A DNA stretch of 64,000 nt from an uncultured Lacinutrix sp. (GTDB lineage: Bacteria > Bacteroidota > Bacteroidia > Flavobacteriales > Flavobacteriaceae): positions 1 to 64,000 of the forward strand of contig NZ_CANMSJ010000007.1 in NCBI RefSeq assembly GCF_947500605.1, given 5' to 3'. Numbering within the stretch: position 1 is the first letter of the stretch; every line of letters begins with the position of its first letter. Below are positions 8,674-15,974 of the stretch, one piece after another. The notes under the pieces are model-generated. The model did not search any database and was not told where the DNA came from. It saw only the letters and a program-made list of their open reading frames with translations. The translations under genes were made by a program, and so were the position numbers.

Positions 8674-9983
8674 TATTCAGATTTGTATAAGCTCATTGCT
8701 TTTTCTAAACCATCTTTAAGGATAGTTTGGATAATAACATTCATGTTTTTGTTGTATGATTGTTTCTTTTCTGCAACATTATTGATAATTTTATTTTCTT
8801 CTATAATATAATTAGGCTTTGGTACATTATTTTTATTATTTACTAATTTATCAAAACGAGATTTAAGTTTTAAATAGGTGGTATTTGTTTCACCTTTTAC
8901 CATTTTTAGGTAAAGTAATTTTCCTTCAATAACCATATGCATATTGGGTTTGCTATTAGTTACTATTCCTTTGTTTTTTAAATACTTTTTAAGAAACAAC
9001 TCATAAGCTTTATCATAGCCTTTAGATTCCCAAAAGTAGATCCATTGTCTAATCTCTTTAACGTAGAAATTAGGCGTATTTACTTTTTCATTAACTATTA
9101 AACCTGTAACTTCTTGTTTATAGCCTCTTTTTTGTAAACGCACTTTTTTTTCATTAACTCTGAAATTTTGAGAACTTATTATGCGTCTTAATTCTCTATC
9201 GAAAGTACTTTCTGTTTTATAAATAGATTCTTGTATACCTTTCTCTGTAGCGTAAGTGTTATGCATACTGCTAAATGTAATATCATCTGCATATCTTGAA
9301 TATTCTAAACCAAAACGCTTAGATAAACCTGTTAATCTAATGTCCAAACGTTCGCATATCGCATTAGTTAGAATAGGAGAAGTAGCAGCTCCTTGAGGTA
9401 GGACAGATGTTATTTTGTTTGCCCATATACCATCAACTTCTCTTTCAACTAACATTGGAGTACAGCAAATTGCTTTTATCATGTTTGCAATTTGTTCTCT
9501 GTTTTTATTAGTTCCTAAATTGAAAGGAGGGTATTTAAATCTTGCCCAAACTCTACTGGCATCGATACTTGGAAAGAAGTCTTTTAAATCTATATTATAA
9601 ACATAATTTTTGTTAGTATGTTTTTTAGCATTATCAATAATCGATTTCCCTTTTACAAAACCAAAAGCAGATGTGTGAGGTGTGTAAACTAGACTTAATA
9701 TAATATTTAGACACTTCTGGAGCTCTTTTAGACCTTTGTTAGGTGCGTGAATAGTTCTTGTTTTGCCAGATTTTTTTTTTATTTCAAAAGACGTATAAGT
9801 TTTATTGTCTTTATAGTTGCTTGCATTAATGTAAAAATTAAGTTGCTTTTCGGTAAATGGGAATATTTTATCTCCATAGATTAGAAACTTAGTGTAGTTG
9901 AGTAGACTTAAAAAGTCAGATTTGCTATTCATTTTACTGAATTGCGTAATTATTTCTTTCTTTTGGATTTGATTTGTTTTCAT
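8673..9983 (-). CDS. Retron-type reverse transcriptase
   Basis: The start is set at ATG 9983 (436 residues); the frame could extend to a TTG at 10007, but that would cut into the inverted repeat of the predicted retron RNA. With this start the RT motifs are: NIDLKDFFPSI at 130-140 with the first catalytic aspartate, LPQGAATSP at about 195-203, and YADD at 231-234. Two signatures separate retron RTs from group II intron and diversity-generating RTs: NAxxH (NAKKH, 118-122) and the VTG triplet (VTGLIVN, from 292). There is no maturase or HNH domain. The enzyme should reverse-transcribe the RNA encoded directly upstream into branched msDNA. The downstream HEPN-like gene overlaps it by one base. 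Confidence 0.92.
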   Translation of the reverse strand: MKTNQIQKKEIITQFSKMNSKSDFLSLLNYTKFLIYGDKIFPFTEKQLNFYINASNYKDNKTYTSFEIKKKSGKTRTIHAPNKGLKELQKCLNIILSLVYTPHTSAFGFVKGKSIIDNAKKHTNKNYVYNIDLKDFFPSIDASRVWARFKYPPFNLGTNKNREQIANMIKAICCTPMLVEREVDGIWANKITSVLPQGAATSPILTNAICERLDIRLTGLSKRFGLEYSRYADDITFSSMHNTYATEKGIQESIYKTESTFDRELRRIISSQNFRVNEKKVRLQKRGYKQEVTGLIVNEKVNTPNFYVKEIRQWIYFWESKGYDKAYELFLKKYLKNKGIVTNSKPNMHMVIEGKLLYLKMVKGETNTTYLKLKSRFDKLVNNKNNVPKPNYIIEENKIINNVAEKKQSYNKNMNVIIQTILKDGLEKAMSLYKSE

Positions 9984-10004
9984 AGTTGTTATTACTTTGA
10001 AAAT

Positions 10005-10240
10005 CAACCGAAATATTATATTCTTTCTTTATGTATATTAAAATAGTAGCATATAAAATTTAATAATTATAATAAAATAAATATATAATTTAAAGCTAAT
10101 AGATCCATTTAATGTGTTTTCTTATAGATTTCTACAAATTACACTTTAAACATTTTGTTGCAGCAAGCTGCAACTATCTGCCGAATACAGCAGACTACCT
10201 ATTCCTAAGAATAGGATAATCAATATTTTAATTTCGGTTG
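10005..10240 (-). ncRNA. Predicted retron msr-msd RNA
   Basis: Directly upstream of the RT gene, the minus strand holds a perfect 10-bp inverted repeat, CAACCGAAAT at 10240-10231 and ATTTCGGTTG at 10014-10005, enclosing 216 bp; this matches the a1/a2 repeats that close retron RNAs. After a1 come three compact hairpins (10215-10198, 10194-10177, 10174-10157), as expected for msr. The rest up to a2 is very AT-rich and can fold into an imperfect long hairpin (for example TTTAA...TTATA near 10068 against TATAATTTAAA near 10085-10095), as expected for msd. A predicted promoter -7 box ends at 10256, so transcription would start just before a1. The branching guanosine cannot be fixed; G in ATTGATTA right after a1 is a candidate. 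Confidence 0.75.
10157..10215 (-). other. Three tandem 7-bp/4-nt hairpins (msr part of the retron RNA)
   Basis: Three 18-nt hairpins stand in a row with 2-3 nt between them. Read on the minus strand they are CCTATTC-TTAG-GAATAGG (10215-10198), TCTGCTG-TATT-CGGCAGA (10194-10177, one G-U pair) and GTTGCAG-CTTG-CTGCAAC (10174-10157). Each has a 7-bp stem and a 4-nt loop, yet the stems differ in sequence, which points to conserved structure rather than recent duplication. Confidence 0.85.
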
Positions 10241-10255
10241 TTTCAAAGAGCTCTG

Positions 10256-10290
10256 CAAATATGATTGCTATTAGTGCACTCTATTTGCGT
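10256..10290 (-). promoter_or_regulatory. Shared operator plus -7 box of the retron operon
   Basis: On the minus strand ACGCAAATAGAGTGCAC (10290-10274) is followed after exactly 10 bp by CATATTTG (10263-10256), one mismatch from TAnnTTTG. The left half-site deviates from the island consensus (ACGCA instead of GYGCA), so binding may be weaker here. The expected transcription start, about 10250, precedes the a1 repeat of the retron RNA by about 10 nt. Confidence 0.72.
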
Positions 10291-10339
10291 TGATAAATAT
10301 AAACTTCTAAAATGGATTTGAAAAATTAATATTGCCATA

Positions 10340-10687
10340 CTAATTGCAATGGTATATATCTATAATTTGATTCTTTTTAATATCAAAGAATAGTGCATAG
10401 TGTAAGTTAGAATGGTTTCCTATAAATTTGCATACAGGTTTGTTGCAATTGCATCCTTCACAATTATCTAAATCTAAGTAGAACTCTCTATCACCAAATG
10501 TTTTATGTTTGTTAAAGGTTTCATTTAGCTTATCAATAAATTTTTCTTTATCTATATCTTCATAATTTATATTATTATTATCTAATAGTAAATTTAACTC
10601 GTAGGTATCCATTTTCATAATAGCTAACCAAATGTTAGTAACATAGTCTTCTGTTCTGTTTTTTCTTAAATCCTTGATTGTTTGCAT
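10340..10687 (-). CDS. Small Cys-rich protein of unknown function
   Basis: A 115-residue frame opening with ATG 10687. No family is recognised. The middle contains CEGCNCNKPVC (CxxCxC-x4-C) together with a later histidine-rich end (HSNLHY, YHCN), compatible with a small metal-binding site. It is transcribed divergently from the WYL regulator gene, and the palindrome between them has a -7-like box at the same 10-bp spacing on this side too, so it is probably in the same regulon. It lies upstream of the retron operon on the same strand but is separated from it by the retron promoter. Confidence 0.6.
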   Translation of the reverse strand: MQTIKDLRKNRTEDYVTNIWLAIMKMDTYELNLLLDNNNINYEDIDKEKFIDKLNETFNKHKTFGDREFYLDLDNCEGCNCNKPVCKFIGNHSNLHYALFFDIKKNQIIDIYHCN

Positions 10688-10705
10688 AGATATTCTAATT
10701 TTTTA

Positions 10706-10758
10706 CAATTTTAATATTGAACAGTGCATTTGTACTGCACATAATTTATTTACTTTTA
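10706..10758. promoter_or_regulatory. Divergent promoter pair sharing one operator (WYL gene and Cys-rich gene)
   Basis: The palindrome GTGCATTTGTACTGCAC lies at 10724-10740. On the plus strand TACTTTTA follows after 10 bp (10751-10758) and reads into the WYL gene. On the minus strand TAAAATTG follows after 10 bp (10713-10706) and reads into the 115-residue gene. Both boxes are one mismatch from TAnnTTTG. The site would allow autoregulation by the WYL protein. Confidence 0.78.
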
Positions 10759-10782
10759 TATCGCAGAAATAATTTAGAGACT

Positions 10783-11793
10783 ATGTCAACCAACAAACAC
10801 GCTATAATTAGATACCAAACATTAGATAAATGTTTCCGAAATACAGGTAAGAGATATTATATTGAAGACTTGTTAGAAGCTTGTAATAACGCGTTATTTG
10901 ACTTTGACCCTAATTCATTAGGTATAAAAAAGAGACAACTCTATGATGACGTAAGATTTATGGAGTCTTCGCAAGGTTGGTCTATCCCTTTAGAAAAAGT
11001 TAAGGATGGTAGAAGAGCATATTATCACTATGAAGATGATTCTTTTTCAATTAACAACCAGCCATTAAATGATAATGAAGCTGAGCAAATAAAATCTGCA
11101 ATGCTTGTGTTGGGTCGTTTTAAAGGTTTACCTCAGTTTGAATGGGTAAATGAGCTAATTCCAAAATTAGATCAAACCTTTAACTTATCTAACCAGAATC
11201 AAGAAATTATAAGTTTTGATACAAATGAGTTTCTAATTGGTGTAGAATATATTTCTTCGCTATTTAAAGCTATTCAAAATCAGCAGGCACTTACTGTTTC
11301 TTATCAATCTTTTAAAAGTGAAAAAGAACAAAAAATCAAATTTCATCCCTATCATTTAAAGCAATATAATAATAGATGGTTTGTTTTTGGTAAAAATGAA
11401 GAATATAATAATTTAACCAATTTAGCTTTAGATCGTATAAAGAGTATTGAACATGACTCAATAAAATTTGACGCAAGCCAAATGATAGACTTTGAAGAAT
11501 ATTTTGAAGATATCATAGGTGTTACTAAACCAGAAGATATCGCTTTAACTAAAATAGTTTTAAAAGCAACTCCTCAATTGGCGCCTTATATTAAAACAAA
11601 ACCATTGCATGGCTCTCAGAAAAATGTTGAAGAGAACGAAGAAAGTTTCACCTTTTCAATTGAAGTAATACCAAACTACGAATTAAATAAAAAGATTTTA
11701 TCTTTTGGTAATGGGATACAGATATTAGAACCAACAAAATTAAGAGAGGCAATTAAGGAAGAGTTAGCAAATACTATTGAAAGATATAACTAG
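10783..11793 (+). CDS. WYL-domain transcriptional regulator, probable master regulator of the island
   Basis: The start is set at ATG 10783 (336 residues); the open frame reaches back to 10717 but that would run through the operator and -7 box. Residues 1-75 look like a winged helix-turn-helix (YIEDLLEACNNAL, IKKRQLYDDVRFMES). A WYL domain follows at about 150-225 (LTVSYQSF, FHPYHLKQYNNRWFVFG), then a WCX-like C-terminal region. Related WYL regulators (BrxR, CapW) bind palindromic operators and repress phage-defence genes, and WYL domains are thought to sense nucleic-acid or nucleotide ligands. This gene carries the palindrome in its own promoter and four more copies occur nearby in the island, which is the basis for calling it the regulator of that set. 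Confidence 0.88.
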   Translation: MSTNKHAIIRYQTLDKCFRNTGKRYYIEDLLEACNNALFDFDPNSLGIKKRQLYDDVRFMESSQGWSIPLEKVKDGRRAYYHYEDDSFSINNQPLNDNEAEQIKSAMLVLGRFKGLPQFEWVNELIPKLDQTFNLSNQNQEIISFDTNEFLIGVEYISSLFKAIQNQQALTVSYQSFKSEKEQKIKFHPYHLKQYNNRWFVFGKNEEYNNLTNLALDRIKSIEHDSIKFDASQMIDFEEYFEDIIGVTKPEDIALTKIVLKATPQLAPYIKTKPLHGSQKNVEENEESFTFSIEVIPNYELNKKILSFGNGIQILEPTKLREAIKEELANTIERYN

Positions 11794-11827
11794 TGCAGGT
11801 TAAGCGCACAGGTTAAATTTATATTTG
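11793..11827 (+). promoter_or_regulatory. Shared operator plus -7 box of the methylase-kinase operon
   Basis: GTGCAGGTTAAGCGCAC (11793-11809) begins on the last base of the WYL stop codon and is followed after exactly 10 bp by a perfect TAnnTTTG box, TATATTTG (11820-11827). The downstream gene starts at 11926, leaving a leader of about 90 nt. Confidence 0.82.
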
Positions 11828-11925
11828 CTGAGTAATTAATTAAAAGCTATTGTTAAGATTAACGAATTGAGCAATTAAAAGAATTGTCAGAACAGCTATT
11901 TAAGAAATAAAATTATTAAAATTAA

Positions 11926-14427
11926 ATGATGAATAAGAGATTTTCGGAAATACTTGAGGAATTAAGAACATTGCAATTTGATTATACTAACAACATATCT
12001 AAAGAAGATTTGTTATTACTTGAATGCTTTATTCTTTTATTAAGAAAAGAAGATTTATTAACTGAAGTTACTAACTTAAAATCAGATTTTCAATATTCAG
12101 AAGTTATTAAACGATTGGTAAAAGTTTCATATAATGAAGAATTAGTAGATGTTTTTAATAATTACTTATATAAAGTAATAGAATCAACGAAGAACTTATA
12201 TTTAGGATATTTAATTAATATTTTTTCGAAGATTGAGGATGATTTTATAGAACAAAATGGAGCACAACTATTTGAATATTTATTAAATGATCACTATAGT
12301 AATAAGAATGATAGGAGTAATGCTCTTCAGCCTATAGAGTTAACAGAAGTTATGAACCATTTTGTTCCTAAAAACAAAATGATTAGTTACTTTAATCCAT
12401 TTGCAGGATCGGGCTCATTAGCTATAGGGTTACAAGAGCATATTGATTATTTAGGACAAGAAATAGTACCCGCTAATTATTCAATAGGAAAGATGCGCTT
12501 ATTAGCTCATAATCGCCCAACTAATTTTCAATTCTCTCAACAGGATAGTATCAAGTATATTACTAAATATGATGTATATGATTTTGTAGCATTTAATCCG
12601 CCATTTAATTTAAAAATAAAGAGTAAAGATTATGGCCATTACGTGCATTCTAGTCCATATTTTAATAAAAACAATGCTAACGCATTTATAATTTCTGAAT
12701 GCTTTTTTAAGTTAAAGGATAAGGGTGAAATGGTATTCGTTATCCCAAGTAGTTTTTTATTTAGCAGTAATTCTAAAGACAAAGCATTAAAGCAGCTATT
12801 GGTCGACAATGGGCATATTAAAACAATTATTGCGCTTCCATCTAATGTTTTAGGTTTCTCCTCTATATCAGTTAACATTATTGTATTAAGCAAAAATAAA
12901 TCAAATAACGCTAAGGTTAAATTTATCGATGGTACTGATATGTATTTACCAAAAGCTAAAAGTCAAAAAATAATTGATTCTAAAAGAATAATTGATCTAA
13001 TTGATTCTAATATTGAAAATGAGTTTGTTAGGAGAGTATTAGTAGATGAAATAATAGAAAATGATTATAATTTATCTGTTAATCGTTATCTTTTAAAGGA
13101 TTTAGATTTAGATAATGCGGAATTAAAAAAATTAGTTAGTCTTAGGAATTTATTAACTCCTGTTGTGCGCGAGAAAACAATGGATAAAAAAGGTAAGTTT
13201 ATAAAGATTGGAGATTTATCTGGTGAAAAATTGGATTATATAAAAATCTTCGAAAATTTAGAAGTAAGAGATTTAAGAAGTGATTCAAACGCATTAAAGC
13301 AAGATGCATTATTACTATCGTTAGCTTATGCAGATTTAAAACCAACCTTTTTTTCTAAATCTAACGAAAAAATTTATTATCCATATAATAACATGCTTGC
13401 ATGTACAGTTAAAACTGATAAAGTAGATATTGAATACCTAATAATAGAATTATATAAAGATTATATAAGCAAACAATTAGAGTCCAAAAAAGTTGGTACT
13501 TCAATTCAAAGAATTTCAAGAAAAGATATATTAGAAATACAAATTGTTTTACCAAATTTAAAAGATCAAAAAAGAAAAGTAAAACTTTATAAAGAAGTTT
13601 TTATAGCAGCTAAAAAAAGAGAGTTAGAGTTGCAACAAGAGGTTTTAGGGCTTAAAGACGATACTTTTAAAGAGTTCGCCTCAATGAAGCATACTTTTAG
13701 ACAATATCTTAACGATTTAAAATCTAATGTAATAGGTACTCGTAAGTTTATTTTAAAGAATAATGACAATCCTATTACATTAGATATGATTTATAGTAAA
13801 AACCTAGATATTTCATTTAAAAATCATCTGTTAAGTCTAGAAAACACAATAGATTCTATGTCTAAAATTCTTACTGATTTTGATTCTATTAAAGAGGATT
13901 CAGTTAGTGAAGTTGTAGATCTTGAAGTAATTGTAAAAGAAGCTCAAAACAGAACGAAAAACTCTAAAATATTTTTATTTGATAAAACATTTATTGATAT
14001 TGAAATTTTAGACGATATGCCTGAAACTAAAAATTACGCTATCCCACCACATGCAAGGTTTAATAAAGAAGATTTTTATAGTGTTTTCTCAAACATCGTT
14101 TCCAATGCTATAAATCATGGTTTTATTGAAAATGAAAATAATATTATACGTACATCAATAACACCTGATTATAAAAAAAAGAATTGGATTATTGCAATTG
14201 AAAATAATGGTAAGCCGTTTCCAAAGGACTTCACTTTTGAGCATTTAAAAACAAGAGGAGAAAAAACAGTAAATAGTAATGGAAATGGAATTGGTGGAAA
14301 TGATATTTTCGAATTATTAAAAAAAAATAATGCTAATTATGTATTAGAAAAAAATAATAATTCTGATTTTACAGTGAAATATTTAATAACTATTCCATTT
14401 ATAGAATCAACTGAACTAACTTTTTAA
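11926..14427 (+). CDS. N6-adenine DNA methylase fused to a GHKL histidine-kinase domain
   Basis: An 833-residue fusion. Residues about 110-390 are a type I HsdM-like N6 methylase with motif I (NPFAGSGSLAIG, 157-168) and motif IV (NPPF, 224-227). Residues about 430-560 resemble a target-recognition segment with the usual tail (TSIQRISRKDILEIQIVLP). A helical linker carries a possible phospho-acceptor (MKHTFRQYL, H589). The C-terminus is a GHKL ATPase with an N box (NIVSNAINHG, about 722-731), a G1-like ENNGKPFP and a G2 box (NGNGIGGND, about 784). The receiver-domain gene begins 10 bp downstream. This combination suggests that DNA binding or methylation status feeds a phosphorelay. The pair does not correspond to any named defence system I can recall. 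Translation may start at either of two adjacent ATG codons. Confidence 0.85.
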   Translation: MMNKRFSEILEELRTLQFDYTNNISKEDLLLLECFILLLRKEDLLTEVTNLKSDFQYSEVIKRLVKVSYNEELVDVFNNYLYKVIESTKNLYLGYLINIFSKIEDDFIEQNGAQLFEYLLNDHYSNKNDRSNALQPIELTEVMNHFVPKNKMISYFNPFAGSGSLAIGLQEHIDYLGQEIVPANYSIGKMRLLAHNRPTNFQFSQQDSIKYITKYDVYDFVAFNPPFNLKIKSKDYGHYVHSSPYFNKNNANAFIISECFFKLKDKGEMVFVIPSSFLFSSNSKDKALKQLLVDNGHIKTIIALPSNVLGFSSISVNIIVLSKNKSNNAKVKFIDGTDMYLPKAKSQKIIDSKRIIDLIDSNIENEFVRRVLVDEIIENDYNLSVNRYLLKDLDLDNAELKKLVSLRNLLTPVVREKTMDKKGKFIKIGDLSGEKLDYIKIFENLEVRDLRSDSNALKQDALLLSLAYADLKPTFFSKSNEKIYYPYNNMLACTVKTDKVDIEYLIIELYKDYISKQLESKKVGTSIQRISRKDILEIQIVLPNLKDQKRKVKLYKEVFIAAKKRELELQQEVLGLKDDTFKEFASMKHTFRQYLNDLKSNVIGTRKFILKNNDNPITLDMIYSKNLDISFKNHLLSLENTIDSMSKILTDFDSIKEDSVSEVVDLEVIVKEAQNRTKNSKIFLFDKTFIDIEILDDMPETKNYAIPPHARFNKEDFYSVFSNIVSNAINHGFIENENNIIRTSITPDYKKKNWIIAIENNGKPFPKDFTFEHLKTRGEKTVNSNGNGIGGNDIFELLKKNNANYVLEKNNNSDFTVKYLITIPFIESTELTF

Positions 14428-14437
14428 AATAATAGAA

Positions 14438-15331
14438 ATGAGCTATAACGTATTATGGATTGATGATGAGTACAAAACTAGAGGAATATCATTTATAACA
14501 TTAGCAGAGCAAGACGATATAAATATAGATGCAGTAGAATCTCACGACGAAGGGATGCTTAAATTAAAAGAAAAAGATGGTTTTTATGATGCCGTAATTT
14601 TGGATGCAAAGGTAAAACTTAACAAAGAATCTGAAACTACAAACTTAAAAGGTTTAAGAGCTTCTCGGGATTTTTTAATAGAGTATAATAAAGATAATGT
14701 TTTACCTTATTTTATTTACACAGGACAACCCGATTATCAAAAAAATAGTGATTTTGAAGATAGTTATGGTAGATTTTACATAAAAGGTATTGATAATGAG
14801 AAACTATTAGAGGATATTAAAAAAAAAGCTGATAAAAGCCCGAAAACTCAAGTGAGACTAAATTTTTCTGAAGTTTTTGTTCCTTTTGAAAATGGTATTA
14901 TAGATAAAAAACACGAACACCTTTTATTAGATATTTTAATAAATTATCAAAATAAAAATTACTTAAAAAAGAATGTAAATGTACAACGAGATTTATTGGA
15001 AGCTATATTTAAAGCTTTAAATAATCCAATTCCTTTTATAACAAATGATTTTTTTGAAGAAAGATTAAAAGGCAAACCAAACCTGGAAAATTGCGTTAAA
15101 TTTATAGAGGGAAAAAGACGTATTAATAGACTAGAGTATAGTAACGATAAAACAATCGAAAAAACAATACAGTCTGCATTTCGTATACTTAAAGAATCCA
15201 CAAGCGAATTATCTCATTTAAGTGATGATGCGGTAGTAAAATATCCTTTCTTAAGCAATACTTTTTTACTTCTGCAGATCTTAATATGGCTTCCTGAATT
15301 TGCTAAAGAACATTATGAACATTATTTCTAA
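14438..15331 (+). CDS. Receiver-domain protein (response regulator with novel output domain)
   Basis: Residues 1-125 form a receiver domain with the full set of key residues: acidic pair D9/D10 (WIDDE), phospho-acceptor D56 (AVILDAKV), T95 (YFIYTGQ) and K116 (FYIKG). The remaining 170 residues are not a recognised DNA-binding domain; they are helical and contain ESTSELSHL near the end, faintly like abortive-infection or HEPN-type C-terminal regions, which I do not regard as proof. The gene follows the methylase-kinase by 10 bp, so the two form an operon and probably a cognate pair. The C-terminal part is the likely output or effector. Confidence 0.82.
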   Translation: MSYNVLWIDDEYKTRGISFITLAEQDDINIDAVESHDEGMLKLKEKDGFYDAVILDAKVKLNKESETTNLKGLRASRDFLIEYNKDNVLPYFIYTGQPDYQKNSDFEDSYGRFYIKGIDNEKLLEDIKKKADKSPKTQVRLNFSEVFVPFENGIIDKKHEHLLLDILINYQNKNYLKKNVNVQRDLLEAIFKALNNPIPFITNDFFEERLKGKPNLENCVKFIEGKRRINRLEYSNDKTIEKTIQSAFRILKESTSELSHLSDDAVVKYPFLSNTFLLLQILIWLPEFAKEHYEHYF

Positions 15332-15508
15332 AACAATCATTGCAAATTCAATAAGTAAGCGATACCTACTTTTAAAGAAATAATAAAAAGTATTAGTGTT
15401 TTTAAATAGATTTCATAAAATATATTACCTTTTATAGAAACCCACATTTTATTTTAAATAAAAATATATAATTTGCTACCGCTATTAATCAAAATTAAAA
15501 ATTAATTA

Positions 15509-15907
15509 ATGACATCAACCAACCAAACTATAGAATCCTTTTGTGAAGGACTTGAAATTCATTTTCTAATAGTAAAATGCTACTGTAAAACTTTTAATAT
15601 CAATTTGTTTGATAACGAGTTCTTTGTAAAAAAGAATAGGCTATGGCTAAATCTAAACGACGAGGTAACACCAAAATTTATAGATTATTTTTTAGTAAGA
15701 AAAAAGGAATTACAAGAGTATAATAAAGATTACTTTTCATCAAGAACTCCAGAAGATATTGCAATTAAAATTAATGCAGATATAGATGATGTTATAAAAT
15801 TTTCTAGCAAAAAAACGTCTGTGGTCACCAATATTTCTAGTTATCAAATACTTAAAGACATTCAGCTTAATAACAGGGTTAAATTGATTAAAAAGTATGA
15901 ATCATAA
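15509..15907 (+). CDS. Hypothetical protein
   Basis: A 132-residue frame with no recognised family, no signal peptide and no membrane segment. It is acidic/basic mixed and helical, with a segment that resembles a small DNA-binding helix pair (SSRTPEDIAIKINADIDDVI), but this is weak. It stands alone, 178 bp after the receiver gene and just before the operator of the DUF2130 gene. Its codon use matches the AT-rich neighbours, and the frame is clean, so it is probably a real gene. Confidence 0.55.
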   Translation: MTSTNQTIESFCEGLEIHFLIVKCYCKTFNINLFDNEFFVKKNRLWLNLNDEVTPKFIDYFLVRKKELQEYNKDYFSSRTPEDIAIKINADIDDVIKFSSKKTSVVTNISSYQILKDIQLNNRVKLIKKYES

Positions 15908-15912
15908 TAACT

Positions 15913-15947
15913 GTGCAAATACACCGCACATGTTAATTCTATATTTG
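15913..15947 (+). promoter_or_regulatory. Shared operator plus -7 box of the DUF2130 gene
   Basis: GTGCAAATACACCGCAC (15913-15929) is followed after exactly 10 bp by a perfect TATATTTG (15940-15947). The ATG of the DUF2130 gene is at 15975. Sequence and spacing are the same as at 11793-11827. Confidence 0.82.
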
Positions 15948-15974
15948 TACTGTTATTAATCAAAACTTATAAAA

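Noticed and set aside
8673-9983. Group II intron or diversity-generating reverse transcriptase
   Set aside because: No maturase or HNH domain, no template/variable repeat pair seen nearby, and the NAxxH and VTG signatures point to a retron.
9984-10007. TTG-initiated N-terminal extension of the reverse transcriptase
   Set aside because: It would place coding sequence over the a2 repeat of the predicted retron RNA; ATG 9983 gives a normal N-terminus.
10279-10310. Plus-strand promoter at the retron operator
   Set aside because: No TAnnTTTG-like box occurs at the 10-bp spacing on the plus strand, so this operator is read as serving the minus strand only.
15182-15331. HEPN or Abi_C toxin domain at the C-terminus of the receiver protein
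   Set aside because: Only a loose ESTSELSHL resemblance; the R-to-H spacing is outside the HEPN range, so it is left as unknown output domain.
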